Shown in pieces: positions 32,176 through 43,012 of a stretch of 64,000 nt of DNA. How positions within the stretch are numbered: the stretch's first letter is position 1; the number at the start of each line of letters is the position of its first letter. The position numbers and the translations under genes were made by a program. Below the pieces are notes generated by a model. It searched no databases and was not told where the DNA came from. It saw only the letters and a program-made list of their open reading frames with translations. Origin of the DNA: Capsaspora owczarzaki ATCC 30864 (Eukaryota > Opisthokonta > Filasterea); assembly GCF_000151315.2 (NCBI RefSeq), contig NW_011887292.1, positions 62,001-126,000 on the forward strand, written 5' to 3'.

Positions 32176-35100
32176 ATGAAGCGGACTGTGCCTGCGCCTG
32201 CACCGCTGGTCCCGCCACACCAGGCCACCAACAGCAGCACCAACAGCAGCAGTAGCATCAGTGGTAGTAGTAATAATCGTAATAGCAATAGTAGTAATAA
32301 TAGCAGTCGTCGAAGTAGTATGGAAGCCGAGCGAAATGGCGCCAATTCGCATAGTAAGAATGGCGGGAGATTGCAAAGCCCCACTCCATCGACTCCATCG
32401 ACGGCTACGACGACCTCGACCGCGATGATGACTGCGACGAGTCATGCTGCGACGAGTCATGCTGCGACTGCACCGCGAGACAGGCTGAGCGCACGGCCAG
32501 CGCGCTCACAAGGCTCACCTCGAGCGGCGACCGCTTCTCCTCCTCCTCTGCCTAGTCCTCATTCTGCTGCCAACACAAAGTCATCCAAGTCAAGCTCAAG
32601 CTCCAATCCAAGCTCAAGGTCGGGCTCGAGAACAAGCTCGCCAGTCCCAGCAGCAGCGACATCCGAGCTCGCGCCAATGCAGGCTGCCGAACGCGAACGC
32701 GCGCCATCAAGCTCAACAACCAACCATACCAAGAACAACGCAGGCTCAATGAAGCCAGCAAGTCCAGGGAATGAGGCATCCGCGGGCAGCTGGTCGATCG
32801 GGATTCGCACCAATCCTGCTCGACGCAAAGCACCTGCGCCGCAAGCCACGGCTGCGACCTCAGACTCGGATGATAGTGTTGCATCAGTCCAACACCACCA
32901 CCACCACCACGACCACCACGACGGCGCACTGTCAAGCGTTGCGAAACCTGCGGACATGCTGGACGTTGCACCGGCCGGCGTTGTTTCGCCAAGGCCTGCA
33001 GATGTGCACGATTCTGCTTCGAGTGCACTTGCGTTTGTCAATTGGGCGCTCGCATCACTCGAGTCGCATCGTGCCACGGAGCAGCATCTCGCGACGCAAT
33101 CCTCGGCGGGCGAATCATCAACTGGGGCCGGTTTGCCGCTGCTTCAGGCCAAGCTCCGCGCGTTGGTTGCAGCACGCACGGACGTGTATGTCTCGCTGCG
33201 CACAGCTGCGGAAAATGCTTCGCAACGTGTGGCGGTTGCTTGTGCTAGACCCGAGACAGTCGGTCGGCTGCTTGATGTGATTCTTGTAAGAGTTTTTTTT
33301 TTTCTTTTTTTTCTTGTGTTGTTGGACGTTTCTCTCTCTCCCTCTCCCTGTCTGTCTCTCCCCTGCCATTGAAGTGACTAACTTTGATGTTCATGTCATT
33401 GCCTCACTCCTACGCAGTCCGATTTGAAATCCCCACAAACCACGAGTCCGCTGAAAATGGCCATCATTCGCGTGATCGCCTGGCTGCTGCATCACACGAC
33501 GACGGTGGCAAGCATTCCCAATGCCCTGCTGCTCGCTGCCGTGGAGGATTTGTGCGCTCTTGCCCGCGCAACAATGAACGACTCGGCCGCGCCTGTCATT
33601 GAACCCTCCAACGCAAATGTCCCGGCACTCGTCATGTGGGCGCTGGCCTCTGTCAACCTTCCCGAGCCAGTTGATCAAGATGTGGCGTGGAAGGTGGGCG
33701 AGCTCATTGTCCTGATGCTGTCTGTCAAAGCACCCCCGAGTCTCCATCGGGCGGCGCTGGATGCGCTTGATCGATGGATCTCGTACGCCAGGTCTTGGTC
33801 TTGTGATCACTGGTTGGGGCCCATCCTGGAACTAGCTGTCAATTCAGATCGGATCCAATCCCCAGACAAGGCAATCTCGCGCAAAGCGGCCGAGGTCGAA
33901 GCGCATGCTGTGCGAATCCTCCGGCGCGCTGCCGAGCAGCTTGAGTCACAACCTCAGTCCTATCGCACCGTGGTTGCAGTCCAGTTCCTGGCCCCTTGCA
34001 ATCGCTTACTCATCCTCCCCAAGCAAACATTTGCAGCCAGCAAGCGGCAGCTCGCCAGTCCTGCAGCACCCGATCCCGAACTGAAAGCCTCTTCTTCTGC
34101 TGCTGCTGCTGCTGCTGCTGCTACAGACACTCAAGCCAGCTACCCCACCTCCTACGACTACATTCGACTGTTTATTCGCTTGCAGGGAATACGAGCGGTG
34201 CGCTCCAACGACCTGTTGGAACTGTTGCAGCTGCTCTTCTTCCATCCTGAACCCTCTGTTGTCGCCGAGTCGTACCAGATATGGCGCTCTCTGCCACGCT
34301 CGTTTGCCATGGTCGGAGAAGCACCTGCGCCGAAATCCATCTCTGTGATGCTCACGCCGCTCACAGTGTCGAGAGAAATGAGCTCAACTCGCTTGATGCT
34401 CATGCTGCGCTCGTGGTGGTACACGCTGTTGAGCTTGCACACCATTGCTGCAGCCACGAGGACCTCTGATGCTCCGGATCCAAGCCCGACTGTGCTTGAA
34501 GCCACCTTGGAAGGATTGGCTTCTCCCCATCCGCTTGCCTACGTGTTTGCCCTGTCCGCCACATGCCAGCTCGATGCACGGCAGTTTATTTTGTGTGCTC
34601 TGGCTCGGTTGGTCGCGACTCCACGCTACACTCACGCTCACCTGTCCGCTGGCGGCCAGAACGCGCACTCGATTGCTGATCAGCTGGCGCACTACGAAGC
34701 TGCTCTCGCGCCCAGTGCTGCCACGACCACGACGTTGCTCGAGTCATCCGCCGCTCATCATATTGCCTTGGAAGCAGTGCCGCCATTGGTCCAGCCTCTG
34801 CGCTTGACCAGTCTGCCCGAAGCCCTCTTCCCATGGCGGCAACTCACCGCTTCCGACTGGCCACCGCTGTTTCAGTGGCTTGCGGGTTGCATCAGCTGGA
34901 TTGATGCAGACTTTCGCCCAACAAAGCCTGGATTGGCGCCCGCCACATCGGCCGAGGTCTGGTTTTGTATTTTCGACTGTCTGTGCGAGCGAGCGGGCCT
35001 GCTTCTCGTCGCCGAATCGCAAGCACCAGCGACCAGCAAGCCGCAAGCAGCAGCGCTTTCGTGCGGCCGCGCCTTGACTGTATCGTTGCTTCACTTGTTA

Positions 35101-38100
35101 CCAGCCATCCACTCGCCGAGTTTGCTCTTGGCCGCAGCCCAGTCTCTGCAGCGCCACCTGCCTCCTCACATTTGGATCGCCTCGCTGCCGCTTCGAGCTC
35201 TACCCCGCAGCGGGCTGCGTGCAGTGAGTGACCTCGACGAGGACGACACGTCGGTCGACCTGTACAACCAGAACGCACAGGCTGCGCACGATCGCTCCAC
35301 TCGCCACCCTCATGCGAGCACAATTAGTAGTGGTGGTGGGGGTAGTAGTGCTTCAACAACCACAATCTCGGCCGGCGAGCACGATATTGACGCCACGCTC
35401 GCATCATCGGCCGCTTCGACCTGGTCTCCAGTCGTCGCCATGCTTCCCTCGTGCCATGTAGCCCAGGTGCTGCTTTCGACGGCCGCTCCCGGTCTCGCAA
35501 AGCACTCCTACGATGCCATGGCTCGCATCATCAGCCATGCTCTGCTCACGTCCATCGAGTTTCAAGAACGAAGCCTGCCCTTCGCTTTAGCAGCGCAGCT
35601 CATGCGGCTGTTGCGGGACGCTGCGGCCCATCCCTCCGTCTCGGGCGTGCTTCTTTTGGGCATCTGGGTTGCCATTGCCTCTCCGCTTGCCGACTTGGTT
35701 TCTTCCCACAGCGATCTCGTCGTCGTGGCCGAGAGTGGGCTTGTCGAGGCCATGGAGCCTTCTGTACCCTCCACCAACGAGCACGATCAAGACACTGTCA
35801 GCTCAGGCCCAGTTGATGCCACACACGTTCTGCAGAGTCTGATGTCTACCCTCGCGTTCCCGCTACGGGCGGCGGTCGAAGTCAAGGCCCAGCCTGTACA
35901 GCTGCCTGCCGATCTCATTGCGAGTTGGGACCGACTGTTTGCTGCTGTCCACGGTGCCGTTCTACTCAAATTGCCGCGACACGGCACACTGGCCATCCTT
36001 GGCACTTGCTCGCGCATTGGAGATGCAATGAAGCGACGTGAGGTCATTATGGAGGCCGAACAGCGGTCTGCGACACGGGAGAGGCGCAAGAATGGCAAAG
36101 GCGACGACGAAGACGATGCTGACGACGACGAAGAAGGAAATGAGCAAGCCATTCATCGAGACCCTCCCTCGTTGATGGCCGACTGTTTTGCTCCGGTTCA
36201 TCTGGCTGCAAACGCCGTCCAAACCATGCTTGCTGCCAGTGCTGGAGCCTCGAACACCCGCAACGGAAATGGCGCTCGCGGTACTGTCACGCCCAGCACC
36301 TCTCCGCTTCCGCCAGTTTTGCTCCAAACGGTAACAAGTGTCTTGCACGCAGCCGTTCCCTTCCTAATGCAACATCCTGCCTCTGCAACCTCCTATGGAA
36401 TGAAGCTCACCGCCATGGACCTCGCTGCGGACGGCGAACACGTCTACGAGCCTTCGCCATCGGCGAGTGTGAGTGCATTAATCGAGTCCATTACGACGAC
36501 ACTCACCGGCATCCAAAGCTTTTCTGCGCTAGCCACCATCTCCGAAGCGCTCATCCCTGGTCTCGTCTCCTTCTTTTTGAAAGTAAACACTCGGTCATCC
36601 GGATCAAACTACATTGGCGTGTTTCACGCCTGCTTTGACACTCTGCGTCGACGGCAGGACTCACAGGCCCCGCTGGGTGAGCGATGGAACTCTCAAGCGC
36701 TTGGCAGCCTTGAAGTGTCGCTGTGTGCCCTGTTGGCCAGCAGTCACGATGTTCTCCTCAACCTGGTCGTCAAGTTTTGGGCCCAGTCCTTTGCCACCTA
36801 TACCTCATCCCTCAGATATCCTGCGCGCTTGCTCGAACTGCTGCGGCAAGTGTCAGAGTCCATTTTCATGGTCATCCCACCACCATTTGCAGCGGTTGTT
36901 GCCACGCGCCAACTCAGTCAAGACGCGATTCCCACTCCCACCACCACCACCACCACCACCACTACTACTAGCAAAACGACTGCTCAGCCCGCAGCGGAAA
37001 CGGACGCGGCAGCTCTCAACTCGGACAATGATCTGGGAGAGGTTTTGCTGGTCCAACATCAACACGGAGGCCAAAGCCAAGAATCTCAGCTGCCGGACGC
37101 ACCCGCTTCGGCGCTTGAACTGGCCGTGCAGCGAGCGCGAGCGCCACGCGACCGCTGGTTACCCGATCCCTCGCCAGTAAAAGTGGGATCGCGGAGCGGC
37201 ACGCGTGGGCAGGCGTTGGCCCTTGCCGTCTCAACAGCCATGCCGCCATCAGTCGGTGCATTTTCTCATTTCGCCTCCAAGTCCCCCGATGCCTCCCGCC
37301 TGTCGATCAAGCGCAAATCAGATGTCGCGTTCGAACCGCAAGCTGCAGGCGTGGCTTCTGCATCGGCAAGCACCAAGTTTGTGCGCATCACCACCCCTCC
37401 GGCTGACGCTCTGAGTAATTTGACTGGGCTGACTGAGCGGCAGAAGGATCGTTTGCGCGCGCCGTCCGCAGTACCCGTGACCTACACTGGCGTTGACGCT
37501 ACATCGCAAGATGTGTCAGAGGCGGCTGCAATGCTCTTGGCTGCTTCGCAACCACTCTTGAATGAATCCGAGTCGGAGAACATTCCAGAAAGTGATGACG
37601 AAGCCTCGCCAGAAGACGCTGCCGATGCTGCCCCACTCGACGCGAGCAATCTGCCGCTGATTCCCGCAGCTTTTGTTCGACGAACGTCCAGTCAGGAGGG
37701 ACTAGCCGCGTTGGTCGCCTTGTCGTCGACCATGGCTCCGGCTTCCAGCAGCTCGGGCTCCGCCCTTGCTCAGCCAATGTCTGTATTTGACCAGGAAACC
37801 GAGTCTTACTCGTCTGGATCTCCCTCAACATTGGCTGTCGAAATGCAGACTCGAGTCGATGATCATCACGGGCAAATCTCAGAAGCCGCGATCGCAACCA
37901 GTCCGTCGGTACCAGCTCGGGTCGAGCTGGATGATCGTTCAAAGTTGATTCTGCCTGCCGAGCCAGCTGCTGCTGCTCTTCCTCCTCCTCCTCCTCCGCC
38001 AGCCTTGCCGGAAACTAACGTCGGTGCCAATCCCGCACCCGCGCCTCGAGTCAAGCGCGTCTGCATCCGCGAGGAGCTCAATGTCATCCACCAGTTGCCA

Positions 38101-39102
38101 ATTTCAAGCGATTCCGACAGCTCTAGTGAAGATGAGGACCTCCTGCCCACAACCGCCGACGATGTGGACGATCTGGTTTCGCTGGGCTTGCCACCGCTGG
38201 CCGCGGCACGGTTGCCACAGCGGCTCGATACTCGGCAGCAAATGCGAGCCGAGCAAGTCCCTTCGCTGAAAATGTACCATGGATCGACAGGGTATCAACC
38301 CCTCTTCATGCCCGTTGACACGAGCATGGGCGCCTCGCGTGGCGGGCTTTTGGCGACGCCGTCTCGCCGCGCTCGGCTTTCCTTCCTGTCCTCTCCTCCA
38401 CCCCAATCTAGCAGTTCGCAACGAGGTTTGCTGCCTGGGAGCCCATTGGCGTTGTCGAGCAGCAGCAGCAGCAGCACCCCTTCCACCGCTGCCATGTCCG
38501 ACGCCCAGAAACTCGAGTCGGGCGCGCGACTCTGGTCCTCTCTTGCTGCAGACCCTGTTTCCACTGCGCCAAAGCTGTCTGACACGGATGCCTTGATTGC
38601 CCTGGCGGCAACAACGGCCAGTCTGCGGGCCGAGCTCAAGGATTGCACAATGCCGCTGATTGAGACGCTCGGACTCGCAGCCATTCGTGCCACGCCAGGC
38701 AAGCGGCAAGTGCTGCAATCCGGCGGCCTCAAGACGATTGCCGAGCTGCTCGATGCCTACCCCAGCGACGATCAGCTCAACCAACTTCGCCTCGCGGCCT
38801 CGTGGGAGCGCATGGTCGAGGCGCTTGGCATTATCGCGACCATTTGGCGGGCGACGCATCACAAAGCGCGCACTTCCGCGTCCACCAGTGCTGACCAGAA
38901 GCCTGCAGTCGCGGGACCAGCAGTATCAGCGCCATCCGCTGACGGAGCAGCTTTGGAGCCAGTCGCAGTCGGGCTGCATCTGAGCCAACTCGAGTCGATG
39001 GACGCGCTGGTCCACCGCATGACAAGAGACGAGGCGCAGACCCTCCGCGACCGCACGCTACTCTTACTAGAGCATCTAGATGCTCGTTTGAAGCAAGGAT
39101 AG
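32176..39102 (+). CDS. RIF1: RIF1-like telomere/replication-timing protein
   Basis: Two exons, 32176-33285 and 33418-39102 (TAG), give about 2,260 residues. The first exon opens with a Ser/Asn/Thr-rich disordered leader, then the start of the helical repeats (about 33000-33285). The second exon begins with the RIF1 N-terminal HEAT-like region: the box around IWRSLPRSF ... LMLMLRSWWYTLLSL (34277-34440) mirrors human AWKSLIDNF ... KLEVWWYLLMRL, a RIF1 signature. A long disordered C-terminal region follows with acidic runs. It includes a segment with Ser-Ile-Lys and V-A-F (about 37300-37335) that weakly resembles SILK/RVxF PP1 docking. It also includes LTERQKDRL (37429-37455), similar to the conserved RIF1 LTxxQKE segment. 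RIF1 recruits PP1 to control origin timing and guards double-strand-break ends. The gene is divergent from the CDK. Confidence 0.78.
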
Positions 39103-39267
39103 TTGCCGCGATTCTGTGGACGCCCATTGCCTCACAATTGGATGGTTGAGCTCGTTTTACGTTATTGTTTTTCTTGTTTTCTCTCCCGCTTTCATTTTCA
39201 TTGCAATATCAAATATGGTATTTCATTCGCTCCATGTCAGTCTTTATTGTACAGCAACGACCAAACG

Positions 39268-39988
39268 ATGATGATGAGCGTGCTGACTGTTGAGCAGATG
39301 ATGGACGATCTTCAGGCGTGTGTTGCTGTGAGTGCGACTGCCGCTTCCACCACTGCTGCTGCCATTCCGCCATCAGCACCATCAGGCGTTGAGTGGCTGC
39401 AAGCTCAGGCTGCCGACGTCGACGGAGCACGCGAGGACGTTCTCTTCCGCCTGCTGGCTTCGGTCAGTCCAGCAGCTGAAGACAATGCAGCTGAGCGAAG
39501 GCGACCAACCCAAGCAGAAGCAGGAGACATGAGCAACATCACAACATCACTAGTGCTGCCACTGCCACTGCCACTGCCGTCGCCATCGCCGAGCGGATTG
39601 CGCTGCAGCAGGCCAAGCTGAGCGCGCCATCTCGGCCGCGAGCAGCCCGAGTCCCGAGGGCCCCGCTGTGGGCGCCCCATCCTCGCCGCCGTTGCCATTG
39701 CCAATGACGGCGGACACAGGGCTGCGACAGCAGAGCACAACGGACGCGCCGGTTGCGGGTGGCGCTCGGCTTGGCCCGGTCGATCCGGCTGCGAAACGAG
39801 CACTCTACCAGCAAGCATTCGACCTGTGCGTCGACTTTCTGGGCGTTCACGCTGCAGTTCAAGCAGCTGCTACAGAAATGCTGCCGCAGATGAGCGCGAC
39901 GGTGGAGAAGCTCAAGGTTGAGGTCAGCGCTGCGATTGCTGGGCTTTCTGCAGTGCTCGAGTCGGATCAGAACAACGTCAAGGTTTGA
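39268..39988 (+). CDS. Unrecognised small gene, frame interrupted
   Basis: The reading frame starts at ATG 39268 (MMMSVLTVEQMMDDLQ), is open to about 39525, and protein-like sequence continues in two other frames: a segment with AIAERIALQQAKLS (about 39560-39620) and a helical C-terminus at about 39650-39988 (CVDFLGVHAAVQAAATEML ... VLESDQNNVKV). No convincing introns join the three. Single-base indels (sequencing or real) would account for it. The C-terminus looks like a coiled-coil or helical-bundle subunit. It lies only 165 bp after RIF1. I do not recognise the family. Confidence 0.45.
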
Positions 39989-40273
39989 GGCCAGGCAAGG
40001 TGGACCCTATGAGTGGCAAGCAAGAGGCCGAACTTTTCTCAAGCGAGCAATGATGCAAGTTGGAAAACAAAGTTATGAATGATGAGAATGCCGAGAGAAG
40101 TGTATGTGTGTGTGCCGAATTTGGTACATGCCGGAACTTGTTGTCGGTTGCTGCGACGATTACCGGTCGTGTACCAGAGGTCTAGGGTCGTGGCTCAATT
40201 GTTTATTCACTATTTAAAAGCAGGGTGGCCGACTTCAAACAACGTGTTCCTACTTTGGGATGTCGCTCTACAT

Positions 40274-41971
40274 CTATTCATGATCACCGTCATAGTCATC
40301 TTCATAATCATCATCATACCCCTCGACAGCAAGTTCGGAGCGCAGTTGTTGAAGCTCCTGCTCTTTGACAACAAGCATCTGATCTTTGGCAGCAATCATC
40401 TGATCTTTGACAGCAATCATCTGATCTTTGGCAGCGAGCATCTGTTCTTTGGCAGCGAGCATCTGGTCTTTGGTAGCGAGCATCTGGTCTTTGGCAGCCA
40501 ACTCCAGGTTTTTGGCAGCCAGCTCGGAGCGGAATCGCAGAGTTTCAGTCGGAAGAGTGACTGAAGTTTGAGACTCGGTGTATTTCCGAGCACGAACAGC
40601 AGTCCGCTGGCTGTTCAGTGAAGGTTGAGACTCGGTGTATTCCCGAGCGCGAACAGCAGTCCACTGGCGGTCCACGTCCCTACTCGGAAACCGATTTCCG
40701 CCACAACAAGTGAATGGTTTGCTTTTCAACTGACTTCATACGACAATTCAATAAACATGCAAAGTCCTACTTCAGCTTGCAAGTGGTATTGCCCGATCGC
40801 CGGAGCGCAGAGACTCCAACCTCGGTCAAGTAATTCTGAGTCAAGCTAGTGTTGTCGGTTACATGGTCAGACTGTGGCATGAGTCCAACGACCGTCAGAG
40901 AAGCATGAAGAAGCAATCGACACTTACTCGAGTTCGGTCAGCGTCCTGTTCACTTTGAGTGCCTCAGCAATCGCGCTCGCTCCACCATCGCCAATCTGAT
41001 TGGAGTCCAGACTGTCCATCCCCTCCGTACGTGAGCACTCAATATGCCATGGGCTGGATCCCCCAACTATGTTCTCGTGAAAGTGAGATGACTCACTCGA
41101 GCTTAGACAGCCTCTTGTTTGCTTTGAGTGCCTCTGCAATCGCCCTCGCTCCATCATCCTTAACCTGATTAGAGCACAAGCTGTGCGTCCATCAGTCAGC
41201 AGGGACCTTTACTGGATCACTTACAATACGTCAGTTCAAGGGAGACGACTTACGCGAGCTCAGTCAGCGTTGTGTTCACGTTGAGTGCATCAGCAATTGC
41301 CTGCGCTCCGGCGTCGCCAATCTGATTTTTGTACAGACTGTCCAGTGACTTCCATCATTCAGAAAGACCGTTGCTGGAGCATTCACAGTGCATCGGTCGA
41401 AAGTGAGACGACTTACTTGAGGTAAGTCAACCTCATGTTCACTTTGAGTGTCTCGGCAATCGCGCGCGCTCCAGCATCGCCAATCTGATTTTGGCCCAGC
41501 CTGTCCATCGCCTCCATCAGTGAGCATTTTGACTACCCTCTATTGAAATCACCCACTCGAATGCATCAGTCAAAGTGAGATGACTTACTTCAGATCTGTC
41601 AGCGTCGTGTTGACTTTGAGTGTCTCAGCAATTGCGCGCGCTCCAGCACCGCCAATCTGATTGTCGTACAGACTGTGCGTCCCCTCCATCAATGAGCCAC
41701 TTTGAATACCCTGCTTCTGACGACCCATTCACGCGCATCAGTTATTGCGAAATGACGTACTCGAGATCGTTCAGCTTCCTGTTTACTTTGAGCGCCTCGG
41801 CAATCGCCCACGCTTCATCCTCGCCAATCTGCCTGGAATCCAGCCTGTCATCCATATCGTCAATATGCGCGTTTGCCACACTGTTTCCAATAACCTCGGC
41901 TTTTTCTCTTACTCGAGCGCTCTGCACGCATTCTCGACTTTGTCAAACAACTCGCGTTGTCTCTCGCTCAT
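40274..41971 (-). CDS. Leucine-rich-repeat protein with one LRR per 84-base exon and a heptad-repeat tail
   Basis: Eight exons on the minus strand: 41971-41913, then six of exactly 84 bases (41844-41761, 41672-41589, 41500-41417, 41337-41254, 41180-41097, 41011-40928) and a last exon 40679-40274. All introns are phase 2 with GTAAGT/GTACGT/GTGAGT donors. Each 84-base exon encodes one 28-residue ribonuclease-inhibitor-type LRR of the form L-x-x-NQIGDxGAxAIAEALKVN. The last exon has two copies of a 20-residue TAVRAREYTESQ unit. It then has at least seven heptads of AAKDQML type encoded by 21-bp repeats, and an acidic YDDDYEDDYDGD end. The protein is about 320 residues and probably cytoplasmic, since no signal peptide is seen. 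It is probably a protein-interaction scaffold; the function is unknown. Confidence 0.85.
40340..40515 (-). repeat. 21-bp tandem repeats encoding coiled-coil heptads
   Basis: The unit (plus strand, approximately ATCTGATCTTTGGCAGCAA) recurs about seven to eight times with small changes. It encodes AAKDQM(L/I) heptads on the minus strand. Confidence 0.85.
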
Positions 41972-42017
41972 ATTCTGGCACGACAGCATTGCAAGAGCGT
42001 TCAATCAAGGTATATCT

Positions 42018-42388
42018 AACGATAAAAACAAAGACTGCGCCCTTTTCCACTCAAAGCTGACGTTTCGATTCTTCTTGGACCAAAACGCAACGTCGAACAT
42101 TCGACTCTCGACAAAGTACAGTACAGTATTCAATCAGGCCATCACCATGCACATAGAAGCGAATCCGACAAGCCCTACCGTATCAAGTTGGCTGTGCGAT
42201 CTTTTATGACCTCAAGCGTCCAAACGCTGCAGATCAACGATTTGTTGTGCGATTTGTCTCTCGGGACGAATATCGACGCCAGGTCCATGGCGCTGACTGC
42301 CAAGTGTCTAGATGATGTGATTCGACCAGAACTGTTTGAGCAGTTTGAGCAGGAGCCACAGCAGTGGTTTCCGCGCTCCCGATCATGA
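42018..42388 (+). CDS. Possible exon or small gene, unrecognised
   Basis: A frame open from about 42018 to the TGA at 42386-42388 reads like protein (SILLGPKRNVEHSTLDKV ... TLQINDLLCDLSLG ... CLDDVIRPELFEQFEQEP). The only in-frame ATG is at 42206, so it could be the last exon of a gene with an unseen start or an unspliced fragment. It sits head to head with the LRR gene at 41971. The family is unknown. Confidence 0.25.
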
Positions 42389-43012
42389 AGCGAAGCCAAC
42401 GATTTGCGCTGCGTTGGCGATCAAAACCAAAACACAATGGTTGCCGTGCTTTTTCGTCCGTATATTCTGACTTTTTTTTCTTCTCCTCAAAGTCGAAGCT
42501 CGATGGTTGGTTTTCTGCGAAGGGAGTGCCCGTTTGTGTTGTTTGTTGTTTTTGTGGTTGTTTGTTTGTTGTTTGTTGTTTGTTTGTTGACACTTTGTGT
42601 TTTGCGCGTCTGTTCATTTTGTTGTTTGTTGTTTGTTGTTTTCGATAATGTTCGTATTTTTGATCTTCTTATCTTATTGTTTCTGATTGTCTTGTTGTTT
42701 TGTCTGATTGTTTGTGTTTGTTCGTGATCTTCTTCTTTTTTTCGTCTGTTTTCTTTGAGCTTTTCTTTTTTATTTTTATTTTTTTATTATTATTATTATT
42801 ATTTTTTTTTTCCTTTGCTTTCGCATTTGAAATTCCATTCTTTTTTTTTTTTTTTTTTCGTTTTCTTTTCTTCGTTTTTCTTTTGTTTTTCCATCTCAAC
42901 ACGACAGCAACAAAACGACACTTTGATTCTCGCAGACAACCAACGACACTTTGCACCCCCGCTGAGCATTCGCAGAGAAAGAGAGAGCGAGACAGAGAAA
43001 GGAGAGTGAAGA

